A DNA stretch of 18,697 nt, taken from assembly GCA_001820255.1 (NCBI GenBank), contig MHPA01000025.1, positions 51,313-70,009 on the forward strand, given 5' to 3'. Below the pieces are notes generated by a model. That model did no database searches, had not been told where the DNA came from, and was given only the letters and a program-made list of their open reading frames with translations. A program made the position numbers and the translations under genes. Of the stretch, positions 1 through 7,352 are shown one piece after another (position 1 is the stretch's first letter; every line of letters starts with the position of its first letter). The stretch comes from Candidatus Staskawiczbacteria bacterium RIFCSPLOWO2_01_FULL_38_12b (lineage in GTDB: Bacteria > Patescibacteriota > Minisyncoccia > Minisyncoccales > Staskawiczbacteraceae).

Positions 1-11
1 TCTCTGGGTAA

Positions 12-170
12 TAGACCTGTTGCGAAATAAGAATCTACTGCAAATTCCACATTTTTGCCCAAAATTTGCAATAATTTTTCAATTTAGCGAAGCTAAATCT
101 CAAAATTCTATCAAATTTTCGGCTAAAAATCTGAAATTTTCGTTGCGATTCTTATTTCGCAACAGGTCTA
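12..170. repeat. MITE-like near-complete palindrome, 159 bp
   Basis: The ends are a perfect 24-bp inverted repeat (12-35 against 147-170) beginning TAGACCTGTTGCGAAAT. Inside, the two halves continue to pair imperfectly (for example about 15 of 19 bases around 42-60 and 121-139) down to a TTTAGC/GCTAAA stem at 83-88 and 92-97 around a GAA loop. The whole element could therefore fold as one long hairpin with arms of about 76 bases. It has no coding capacity. TA at each end could be a target duplication, as for many small non-autonomous elements, but that is inference. An internally deleted copy lies at 7289-7324. A family name is not recognised. Confidence 0.85.
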
Positions 171-199
171 ATATATAGACATAGGGTATCACCTTTTAT

Positions 200-640
200 A
201 TGAAAAAAATAGTTATTACTTCTGGTTACTTCAACCCCCTGCATATTGGACACGTGAATTTAATGAGAGAAGCTAAAAAACTTGGCGATTTTTTGTTAGT
301 CATTGTAAATAATGACCAACAAGTAAAGATAAAGGGAAGTATTCCATTTATGAATGAAAAAGAAAGGATTGAGATAGTAAAAGATATTAAGCATGTAGAT
401 GCTGTTTTTTTATCCATAGACGAGGATAAAAGCATTGCAAGAAGTTTGGTAGTCATTGCTGGTCAGTATAAAGGAGAATTCTATTTTGCCAAGGGTGGCG
501 ACAGAAATGCGGATAATATCCCGGAAGAGGAAAAAAAGGTGTGCAAAAAGTTTAACATTAAAGTAGTCAATGGCGTGGGTGGGAACAAGGTGCAAAGTTC
601 CTCTGGATTATTAGGTCAAATTAAGATTGAAAATGTTTGA
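200..640 (+). CDS. Cytidylyltransferase-like nucleotidylyltransferase
   Basis: This 146-residue protein has the nucleotidylyltransferase fold. The nucleotide-binding signature PLHIGH is at residues 13-18, after the SGYFN strand; KGGDR at 98-102 and a QSSS motif at 132-135 fill the positions of the conserved late motif in this family. The length matches single-domain enzymes such as TagD (glycerol-3-phosphate cytidylyltransferase) and the HldE C-terminal domain (heptose-1-phosphate adenylyltransferase). Such enzymes join NTP to a sugar or polyol phosphate to make an activated donor. The substrate cannot be read from the sequence. It is the first gene of cluster A, 29 bases after the palindromic element, and its TGA stop overlaps the flippase start. 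The ATG has no clear Shine-Dalgarno sequence. Confidence 0.85.
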   Translation: MKKIVITSGYFNPLHIGHVNLMREAKKLGDFLLVIVNNDQQVKIKGSIPFMNEKERIEIVKDIKHVDAVFLSIDEDKSIARSLVVIAGQYKGEFYFAKGGDRNADNIPEEEKKVCKKFNIKVVNGVGGNKVQSSSGLLGQIKIENV

Positions 641-2120
641 GAATATAAAAATCATTTTTGTAAATCCCAGGATATTATTTCTAAAAAATATTGGGGTTCG
701 GCAAACAATTGTTAAAAATACTTTTTGGTTAACAGTGGCCGAAGTTATAACCCAGATTTTAAAGCTGGTTTTAATTATTTATACGGCCAGAATTTTGGGT
801 GCCATAGAATATGGAAAGTTTTCTTTCGCTTTATCCTTCGTGGCAATAGCTGTTATTTTTTCTGAATTGGGCCTGCCTGATATTATTACCAGAGAGTTAT
901 CACGGAACCAAAATTTGGAAAAAGAATACTCGTCAATTATCTCTCTGAAAGTTTTTTTAAGCATAGCGATGATGTTGTTGATTTATATAGTTTCTTTTTT
1001 TATTACTTCAGACCCGGTTATCAGGTCTTCCATCTGGCTTCTGTCGTACTTTATTTTGATCACCAGTTTCTTAAACATACTATATGCCTTTTTCCGCGCT
1101 CGTCAGAAAATGGAGTACGAGGCAATATCTAAAATAATTCAATACATAATTTTGACCAGTTTTGGTTTTTTGGTTCTTTTATTGGCGCCATCAATAAAAA
1201 ATTTGAGTTATGCTTACTTAATCACTAATTTAGCAGTTTTAATTCTTATCCTGTTCTTTTTTAATAGATTTGTAAGTCCGCTAAGGATTAGTTACGATAA
1301 AAAAGTTTGGAAAAAATATTTAAAATCTTCTTGGCCCCTCGCAGGAGGGCTTATCATTAGTTGGATATACGTTTCGGTTAGCTCTATAATGCTTGGATAT
1401 TTTGGCTATAATATAGAAAACGGTTGGTATAATGCCGCTTATAAAATCATTGGCGCTATCGCTATTTCCGCAGTCTTAATTTCAAGGAGCTTTTTTCCAG
1501 TTTTGAGCAAGTTTTCTATAGAATCAAAAGAAAAGATAAAAAAAGTTTGGAATTATCAAAAAGAGTTAATGATAATTTTTGCCTTTCCGATAATAATAGG
1601 AGGAATAGTCTTGGCTCCGAAAATAATTTCTTTTTTCTATGATTCAAGTTATTATCCGTCAATTTTCGCTTTTCAGTTGTTAGTTTTTGTTTCTGGGGTT
1701 GATTTTCTTTATTATCCCTATGCTTCAGCGTTAATAATTTTTAATCATGAAAAAAGAAATTTTGGCTTGATAATCATAGGATTAATCATAAGTATTATTT
1801 TAAATATCTTTTTAATTCCCAGATATACTCTTTATGGGGCGGCTACATCTGTATTGATAAGTTCTGTGATAGTTCTATTATTAGCAATTATAGCTACAAG
1901 AATTTATACCCCTATCCGTCCATTTAATGCAGAAATGTTAAAAACCTTTGTAGCTGTTATCTTTTCCGGACTAGTAATGTTTTTTTTAATTAGTATGCCT
2001 AAAATTTATAATCTTAATTTTATATTGGTAATAATTATTGGCATGATTTCTTACTTTTTGGTTCTTTTTGCTTGCTACAAGACCCTAAGGATAAATAAAT
2101 TACTGTCTCCATGGATTTAG
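633..2120 (+). CDS. Wzx-type polysaccharide flippase (MOP superfamily)
   Basis: A very hydrophobic protein of about 495 residues with 12-14 likely membrane segments. The N-terminal stretch, with TFWLTVAEVITQILKLV followed by ARILGAIEYGKFSFA, is typical of the polysaccharide transporter (PST) family, which flips lipid-linked oligosaccharides across the inner membrane. A TTG lies in frame at 627, but the ATG at 633 is preferred because it gives an 8-base overlap with the TGA stop of the previous gene, consistent with translational coupling. The length is normal. It is distinct in sequence from the second flippase at 7353, so the two probably serve different glycans. The glycan handled is unknown. 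Confidence 0.88.
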   Translation: MFENIKIIFVNPRILFLKNIGVRQTIVKNTFWLTVAEVITQILKLVLIIYTARILGAIEYGKFSFALSFVAIAVIFSELGLPDIITRELSRNQNLEKEYSSIISLKVFLSIAMMLLIYIVSFFITSDPVIRSSIWLLSYFILITSFLNILYAFFRARQKMEYEAISKIIQYIILTSFGFLVLLLAPSIKNLSYAYLITNLAVLILILFFFNRFVSPLRISYDKKVWKKYLKSSWPLAGGLIISWIYVSVSSIMLGYFGYNIENGWYNAAYKIIGAIAISAVLISRSFFPVLSKFSIESKEKIKKVWNYQKELMIIFAFPIIIGGIVLAPKIISFFYDSSYYPSIFAFQLLVFVSGVDFLYYPYASALIIFNHEKRNFGLIIIGLIISIILNIFLIPRYTLYGAATSVLISSVIVLLLAIIATRIYTPIRPFNAEMLKTFVAVIFSGLVMFFLISMPKIYNLNFILVIIIGMISYFLVLFACYKTLRINKLLSPWI

Positions 2121-2231
2121 AAAAGTTTTGAGAAACCCTTGTAAAACCATGGCCAAAACATGGAAATTGCCCGAATAAGCTGGGTCTTGTGGCAGAGACA
2201 ATAGAAAATTTTTAATCAGCAAGTCTATATA

Positions 2232-3131
2232 ATGGAAATAATAAAAACAAATTTTAACATAGAAAGTCCATTAGTTTCAGTAATTATCCCCACCTATAAC
2301 AGAAAAGAGTTAGTTGCACGGGCAGTTAATAGTGTTTTTGAGCAAACGTATAAAAATATTGAAATAATAGTTATTGATGATGCTTCCGATGATGATACAT
2401 TCGAAGTTATCCGTGAATTAAGTAAGAAAGATGCAAGGATGTTCATTTTAAGAAATGAAACAAATTTAGGTTTGGCAATAACTTTAAATAAGGCTATACA
2501 ATTTTCTCACGGTGAATATATTGCCAGATTAGATGACGATGATTTTTGGTGTAACATAAAAAAACTAGAGAAACAAGTAGACTTTTTAGAAAAAAATAAA
2601 GAATATGCCTTGGTCGGTGGAGGTGCTGTTAAAATAAACAAGGAGGGAAAGCAAATCCTAAGATATCTGTTGCCGGAACATGATGAAGATATCAGGGAAA
2701 AAATATTGATAGATGGTGTGTTTGCCCACGTAACAGTCCTTTTTAGAAAAAGTGTTTTTGAGGAATCAGGTGGTTATGATGAAAATTTAAATGGATTTGA
2801 AGATTGGGATTTATGGCTGAAACTAGGAAAGTTTGGCAAACTTTATAACTTTCAGGAATACTTTACGACATATTCAGGACATCAAAAAAATAATCTTGGT
2901 TATCTTGATAAAAAAAATAACAGAAAAGAAAAATTAGATATAAGCATCGCATTAAAAAAAAGATACAAAAATTATTATCCCGGATACAAAAAAGCCATTT
3001 TGTCTTGCTGGATTAGTTATTTTTATTCTTTTTTGCCCTTTTTACAGAGATTTTACCCGTTATTAGTAAAAGTTAAAATGTTTTTTCTGAATAATTATTA
3101 TATAAAAATTCCTAAGAAAAATGAGTTTTAA
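2232..3131 (+). CDS. Family 2 glycosyltransferase
   Basis: The 299-residue protein opens with the GT-A fold of GT2 enzymes: VSVIIPTYNRKE at about residues 15-26, the nucleotide-binding DD at 49-50, the metal-binding DDDD (DXD) at 101-104, and the probable catalytic base in GFEDWDLW (ED at 190-191). After about residue 245 an aromatic and hydrophobic stretch could be a membrane-associated tail. It should transfer a sugar from a nucleotide donor to a lipid-linked acceptor at the cytoplasmic face. It follows a 111-base gap after the flippase and overlaps the next gene by 11 bases, so it is probably cotranscribed with it. Donor and acceptor are unknown. Confidence 0.88.
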   Translation: MEIIKTNFNIESPLVSVIIPTYNRKELVARAVNSVFEQTYKNIEIIVIDDASDDDTFEVIRELSKKDARMFILRNETNLGLAITLNKAIQFSHGEYIARLDDDDFWCNIKKLEKQVDFLEKNKEYALVGGGAVKINKEGKQILRYLLPEHDEDIREKILIDGVFAHVTVLFRKSVFEESGGYDENLNGFEDWDLWLKLGKFGKLYNFQEYFTTYSGHQKNNLGYLDKKNNRKEKLDISIALKKRYKNYYPGYKKAILSCWISYFYSFLPFLQRFYPLLVKVKMFFLNNYYIKIPKKNEF

Positions 3132-4437
3132 AAAAGAAAAGATTTGTGTTATTGGTGCAGGTTATGTGGGATTAGTTTCTGGAACTTGTTTTGCCCAGAT
3201 TGGACACAGGGTTGTTTGCGTTGATAATAATAAAGAGAAAATAGAAAACTTGGAAAAAGGCATTTTACCCATCTATGAGCCTGGATTGGAAAAGATGATA
3301 TCAAAAAACAAAAGAGAGGGCAGGTTATCTTTTGCTACAAGCATAGCCCAAGGCGTTGGAGAATCTAATATTATTTTTATTGCTGTTCATACTCCCACAA
3401 AAGAAAACGGCGAAACTAATTTACAATATGTGGAAGATGTTTCAAGGGAAGTGGCAAGAGCGATGGATAAGTATAAGGTTTTAGTAAGTAAGAGCACAAT
3501 GCCGGTCAATACCGGTCAAAAAATAAAAGAAATAATTACAAAATACTGTCCTAAGGGTCTTGCATTTGATATTGTCAGCAATCCTGAGTTTTTGAAAGAG
3601 GGCACGGCCATAAAGGATTTTTTAGAACCAGACAGGATTGTAATTGGAGTTGAAAGTAAAAAAGCAGAGAAAATTATGAGGGGGATTTATAAACCAATCA
3701 AGTCTCCCATTATTTTTACCTCTATAGAATCATCGGAAATCATCAAGCATGCTTGTAATGCATTTTTAGCAACAAAAATTTCTTTTATTAATGCCATTGC
3801 CAATATCTGTGAAAAAAATAGCGCCAACGTTGAGGAAGTGGCAATGGCAATGGGGCTGGATAAAAGAATCGGGTCGGATTTTTTGAAAGCAGGGATTGGT
3901 TTTGGGGGAAGTTGTTTCCCAAAAGATGTGGACGCTTTTATCAATGTTGCTAAAAAAAGCGGTTATGAATTTAACTTGTTAAAGGAAGTTAAAAAAATAA
4001 ATAAAAAACAGCGGGAGATTTTTTTGGATAACATTATCAGACATGTGCCAGATATAAAAGGCAAAAACATAGCAGTGTGGGGACTTTCTTTTAAGCCTGA
4101 TACAGACGATATGAGAGAAGCTCCCTCTGTTGATATTATAAACGGTCTTATTGCGCAAGGGGCTATTGTTAAGGCATTTGACCCGGTGGCAATAAAAAAA
4201 TCCAAGGAAATTTTTAAAGATGAAATTATGTATTGCAAGGATGCCAAAGAAGCTTTAAGAGATTCTGTCGCCTTGGTTGTTTTGACAGAGTGGGGGCATT
4301 TTAAAAAAATAAAGCCGGAAGAAATCAAAAAACTAATGAAATTTCCTAGAATTTTTGACGGAAGAAATATTTTTCCTCTAAGAAAAATGGCTGATTTGGG
4401 ATTTGATTATCATTCAATAGGGAAAAATAAAAAATAA
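3121..4437 (+). CDS. ugd: UDP-glucose 6-dehydrogenase
   Basis: A full-length 438-residue member of the UDP-glucose/GDP-mannose dehydrogenase family, which oxidises UDP-glucose to UDP-glucuronate with two NAD+. The Rossmann motif GAGYVG is at residues 12-17, the substrate loop NPEFLKEG at 154-161, and the catalytic cysteine (C265) in FGGSCFPKD. The C-terminal UDP-binding domain is present, with the typical GLSFKPDTDDMREAPS segment. GDP-mannose dehydrogenase and UDP-ManNAc dehydrogenase are close relatives, but the motifs fit UDP-glucose best. It overlaps the upstream GT2 gene by 11 bases and is followed after 10 bases by a methyltransferase. A shortened paralogue lies at 15246. Confidence 0.92.
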   Translation: MSFKKEKICVIGAGYVGLVSGTCFAQIGHRVVCVDNNKEKIENLEKGILPIYEPGLEKMISKNKREGRLSFATSIAQGVGESNIIFIAVHTPTKENGETNLQYVEDVSREVARAMDKYKVLVSKSTMPVNTGQKIKEIITKYCPKGLAFDIVSNPEFLKEGTAIKDFLEPDRIVIGVESKKAEKIMRGIYKPIKSPIIFTSIESSEIIKHACNAFLATKISFINAIANICEKNSANVEEVAMAMGLDKRIGSDFLKAGIGFGGSCFPKDVDAFINVAKKSGYEFNLLKEVKKINKKQREIFLDNIIRHVPDIKGKNIAVWGLSFKPDTDDMREAPSVDIINGLIAQGAIVKAFDPVAIKKSKEIFKDEIMYCKDAKEALRDSVALVVLTEWGHFKKIKPEEIKKLMKFPRIFDGRNIFPLRKMADLGFDYHSIGKNKK

Positions 4438-4447
4438 TATTCAAATT

Positions 4448-5206
4448 ATGAAAATAAATACGCTACGCATAAGAAGAAAGATACCGGAATTTATCAAAAA
4501 ACCTTTTAGGTGGATTTGGCACCAGTGGAATATTAAATTAGAGGAAGACCTAATAAGGTATTTGATGGAATATTTTTCCATCAATAGGAAAGTAACGATG
4601 CGTCTGTTAAAATCTGGGGGACTATTGAGCGCTGATTTATGGTACGCTCTAAATCCGAAAACAACCGAAGAAATTAAAAGTTTTTATCAAGAAACCCCTT
4701 TCTATGTATTTAATCTTATATTTTGGCATGCCACAAGAGAGCAAAGAGTATTACGTTCTGAAATTATCGGATTGGCAAAAGGTAAGGTTTTAGATTACGG
4801 CGGAGCGGTAGGAGATATGTGTATGATGGCGGCTGACAAAAAATTAGAAGTAGATTATGCCGATTTACCTGGCAGAACTTTTAATTTTGCAAAATGGTTG
4901 TTTAAAAAAAAGGGTTATAATATTTTAATGATTGATTTGTCTTTGGATAAAATCTCCCAAAAGTATGATACGATTTTTTGTATAGATGTGATAGAGCACG
5001 TTATTTGCCCCAAAGAATTATTAAAAGATTTTGTTGACCACTTGCATAATAACGGACAACTAATGATAACAGAATTAGATCCCACCATACATGAGGGGGT
5101 TCCATTTCATTTTGAATTAGGATTTAACGGCGAAGAATATTTGAAATCATTAGGAATGGTAAAAACCGATAAATCGTACTTATGGATAAAGCGTTTAGAA
5201 GATTAA
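4448..5206 (+). CDS. Class I SAM-dependent methyltransferase
   Basis: The 252-residue protein has a basic, aromatic N-terminal region of about 110 residues and then a Methyltransf_11/23-type domain. The SAM-binding motif I is VLDYGGAVGD at residues 114-123, and the post-motif CIDVIEHV at 178-185 is typical of small-molecule methyltransferases. It probably methylates a sugar or a lipid-linked glycan of cluster A, a role inferred from its position between ugd and an SDR epimerase. The substrate cannot be named. The start is the ATG 11 bases after the ugd stop; no Shine-Dalgarno sequence is evident. Confidence 0.8.
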   Translation: MKINTLRIRRKIPEFIKKPFRWIWHQWNIKLEEDLIRYLMEYFSINRKVTMRLLKSGGLLSADLWYALNPKTTEEIKSFYQETPFYVFNLIFWHATREQRVLRSEIIGLAKGKVLDYGGAVGDMCMMAADKKLEVDYADLPGRTFNFAKWLFKKKGYNILMIDLSLDKISQKYDTIFCIDVIEHVICPKELLKDFVDHLHNNGQLMITELDPTIHEGVPFHFELGFNGEEYLKSLGMVKTDKSYLWIKRLED

Positions 5207-5230
5207 TAGTCTGTCTATTGGTATAAAAAT

Positions 5231-6172
5231 ATGAAAGGTAAAATTAAAAAAATTCTTATCACTGGTTCCAGTGGCACCATTGGCACACGGCTTTTCGAAG
5301 AGCTTTTAGCTTTAGGCTACGATGTAATTGGTTTTGACAGGAATCATAACAAGTGGAACAGTAGTTTAAACAAGCTTACTATAATAGGAGATTTATTAAA
5401 AAAAGAAGATATAGAAAAAATTCCGGCAGGTATTGATATGGTTGTTCATTTTGCGGCCAACGCACGGGTATACGATTTGGTGCTAATACCGAGTTTGGCT
5501 TTAGAAAATATAGTTACTACATATAATGTTTTAGATTTTATCAGAAGGAATGGTATAAAAAGAGTTATTTTTTCTTCAAGCAGAGAAGTATATGGAAATA
5601 AAAAAGAAATTGTTTCTAAAGAAACAGATGTTAATATTCAATTGTGTGAAAGTCCTTATGCGGCAAGTAAGGTTTCAGATGAAGCATTAGTATATTCTTT
5701 TTCAAAATGCTATGGCATAGATTACATCGTTTGCAGGTTTTCTAATGTGTATGGTATGTATGATGAAAGCGAGAGATTTATTCCGCTTATGATTAGAAAG
5801 TTAAAAAAAAATAGAGACGTAGAAATTTTTGGAAAAGATAAGGTATTAGATTTTACCTATATTGATGATTGCGCAGGAGGAGTTATTAAGTGTATAGAAG
5901 AATTTGATAATGTAAAAAATAATGTTTTTAATATCGCCTCTGGGAAAGGAACAAATCTTGTTGATGTGGCTAAGATTATTAAGAAAAGTTTAAAGAGTAG
6001 AAGTCAAATTTTAATAGGAAAGAACCGGCAGGGGGAAGTTGTAAAATATGTTGCCGACATTTCCAAAGCACGGAGATGTTTTGGCTATAAACCGATTTAT
6101 GATATTAAAGATGGCTTATATTACGCTATAGAATGGTATTCAAATAACAGTTATTTTAATAGACAACCATGA
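5231..6172 (+). CDS. NAD-dependent nucleotide-sugar epimerase/dehydratase (extended SDR)
   Basis: The 313-residue protein is an extended short-chain dehydrogenase. It has the glycine-rich NAD motif GSSGTIG at residues 12-18, the HFAANA strand near 73, catalytic serine in SSSREVYG (115-122) and the YxxxK pair (Y143, K147) in SPYAASK. The later segments CRFSNVYG and DFTYIDD are normal for UDP-sugar 4-epimerases and dTDP-glucose 4,6-dehydratases. The dehydratase-specific acidic pair after the catalytic threonine is absent (SSSRE instead of TDE), which leans towards an epimerase or reductase. Its TGA stop overlaps the next start by four bases (ATGA), indicating an operon. Confidence 0.85.
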   Translation: MKGKIKKILITGSSGTIGTRLFEELLALGYDVIGFDRNHNKWNSSLNKLTIIGDLLKKEDIEKIPAGIDMVVHFAANARVYDLVLIPSLALENIVTTYNVLDFIRRNGIKRVIFSSSREVYGNKKEIVSKETDVNIQLCESPYAASKVSDEALVYSFSKCYGIDYIVCRFSNVYGMYDESERFIPLMIRKLKKNRDVEIFGKDKVLDFTYIDDCAGGVIKCIEEFDNVKNNVFNIASGKGTNLVDVAKIIKKSLKSRSQILIGKNRQGEVVKYVADISKARRCFGYKPIYDIKDGLYYAIEWYSNNSYFNRQP

Positions 6173-7011
6173 AAAGATTTTTCGAAATAACATCAAATTT
6201 AATTGGTGATTTTTTAAAGGCATCGCACTTTTTAAAAGAGGGCAAATCTGTCGGTATTTTAAAAAGAGTAAAAATATTTTTCCTTTATTTGAAATTTACC
6301 CTTAAAGATTACATTTTTGTTAAAATTTTGAAAAAATCCATAAACCAAGAAAATTTTTTGGAATACCATATTGTTTTTCCTAGTTATAATGTTTTTAGGT
6401 TTTTATTCTCAGAAATTTTTATACAGGAAGAATATTTTTTTAAATCAGAAAAAGTAGATCCACTTATAATTGATTGCGGAGCAAATATAGGAATTTCGGT
6501 ATTATTTTTTAAATTTCTTTATCCTAAATCTAAAATTATTGCTTTTGAACCGGATGATAAAAATTTCGCTTTTCTTAAAAAAAACGCAGAGCTGAATAAT
6601 CTTCCTGATGTTGAAATTAAAAATTTGGCATTGTCAGATAAAAAAGGAGAGATAACTCTTTATTCAGATCCCGTAAACCCATACCTTAATACTGCTATAA
6701 AGGGCGTTATTTCGGAGAATAGGATTATTGTAAAAAATGTTGCTTCTGTGCTTTTGTCCGATTTCATAAATCAGGAAGTGGATTTATTAAAAATTGACAT
6801 AGAGGGTTATGAACAAAAAGTGTTGGCAGATATTGTTGAAAAAAGTAAATTATCTATGGTAAAACAAATTTATATAGAGTACCATGCCTTTTCAGAGAAA
6901 AACTCCGACATAACAAAATTTTTGAATATTTTAGAGGGGAGAGGGTTTTACTGCAGGGTAACGGGCGCTAATAATTCAATTATTTATGCGTTCAGAGACA
7001 AAAACAGATAG
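6169..7011 (+). CDS. FkbM family methyltransferase
   Basis: The 280-residue protein carries a C-terminal FkbM domain: SAM motif I IDCGANIG at residues 101-108, the acidic loop FEPDD at 126-130, and the family signature LLKIDIEGYE at about 206-215. FkbM enzymes O-methylate hydroxyls, often on sugars or polyketides. The first 90 residues are basic and aromatic and may contact the membrane or glycan. It is the last gene of cluster A. Its stop codon is TAG, whose G is also the first base of the repeat element that follows; removing that element and one copy of its flanking ATA would leave TAA in the same position. Confidence 0.87.
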   Translation: MKRFFEITSNLIGDFLKASHFLKEGKSVGILKRVKIFFLYLKFTLKDYIFVKILKKSINQENFLEYHIVFPSYNVFRFLFSEIFIQEEYFFKSEKVDPLIIDCGANIGISVLFFKFLYPKSKIIAFEPDDKNFAFLKKNAELNNLPDVEIKNLALSDKKGEITLYSDPVNPYLNTAIKGVISENRIIVKNVASVLLSDFINQEVDLLKIDIEGYEQKVLADIVEKSKLSMVKQIYIEYHAFSEKNSDITKFLNILEGRGFYCRVTGANNSIIYAFRDKNR

Positions 7012-7238
7012 AGACGGTTGCAAAACTCTCTTTTGAGGATAAACTTCTGTTTTTCAGAAATTAAAATTTGATCTGCCTGTACGAAAGCAGACAGGTAGAA
7101 TTTGGCAGGGTTGCGAGGGTTTTCTTCGCAAAGAAACCCCCGACCTAGGTTTATGCTTGCCATAAGTTGAGAAATTATAGCAAATTTTTAGTTGAAAAAC
7201 AGAAGTTTAGACCAAATATGGAGTTTTGCAACCATCTC
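7011..7238. repeat. 228-bp nested inverted-repeat element (MITE-like)
   Basis: The ends form an 18-bp inverted repeat with one mismatch (7011-7028, GAGACGGTTGCAAAACTC, against 7221-7238). Inside lies a second, perfect 17-bp pair (7040-7056 against 7193-7209), and AAAATTTG at 7063-7070 pairs with 7181-7188. Two further hairpins are in the middle: 7073-7080 with 7091-7098, and either 7117-7126 with 7130-7139 or the competing 7111-7116 with 7126-7131. The trinucleotide ATA flanks both ends (7008-7010, 7239-7241), compatible with a target duplication. No open reading frame of note is present. The terminal GAGAC-TTGCAAAA pattern recalls IS5-type ends from memory only. Confidence 0.8.
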
Positions 7239-7240
7239 AT

Positions 7241-7289
7241 AATACTATCCCAAAGAAATTCGCGGCACAAGATTCGATTTTTATCCAAT
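7241..7289 (+). repeat. 49-bp partial copy of the 8885 methyltransferase gene
   Basis: These 49 bases match 9123-9171, inside the methyltransferase gene at 8885, with two mismatches; the last 38 bases are identical. Read in the corresponding frame the copy encodes KEIRGTRFDFYP, the same peptide as the gene. The copy starts just after the 228-bp element and ends at the deleted palindrome at 7289, so it has repeat elements on both sides. It has no start codon or further homology and is best read as a leftover gene fragment or duplication scar, not a gene. Confidence 0.85.
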
Positions 7290-7326
7290 AGACCTGTTGC
7301 GATTCTTATTTCGCAACAGGTCTATT
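7287..7326. repeat. Deleted copy of the 12-170 palindrome; 16-bp-arm hairpin
   Basis: Perfect inverted arms at 7287-7302 and 7311-7326 surround the eight-base loop TTCTTATT. The core 7289-7324 equals the left 12 bases of the element at 12-170 joined to its right 24 bases. In transcript form it would be a strong hairpin ending 26 bases before the flippase ATG, so it could also affect the expression of cluster B. It has no T-tract, so a classic terminator is unlikely. Confidence 0.85.
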
Positions 7327-7352
7327 GATAAATATGTCGCTACTCTTGATTG

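Noticed and set aside
2187..2233. Promoter-like sequences before the GT2 gene: TTGTGG with TTTAAT 18 bases on, and TATAAT at 2228-2233
   Set aside because: The first has a poor -35 (three of six), and the second overlaps the start codon; in AT-rich DNA both can arise by chance, and the gene can be read from upstream.
7111..7139. Hairpins in the middle of the 228-bp element as a terminator for cluster A
   Set aside because: The stems are imperfect and are followed by a C-rich stretch, not a T-tract; they are better explained as parts of the repeat element.
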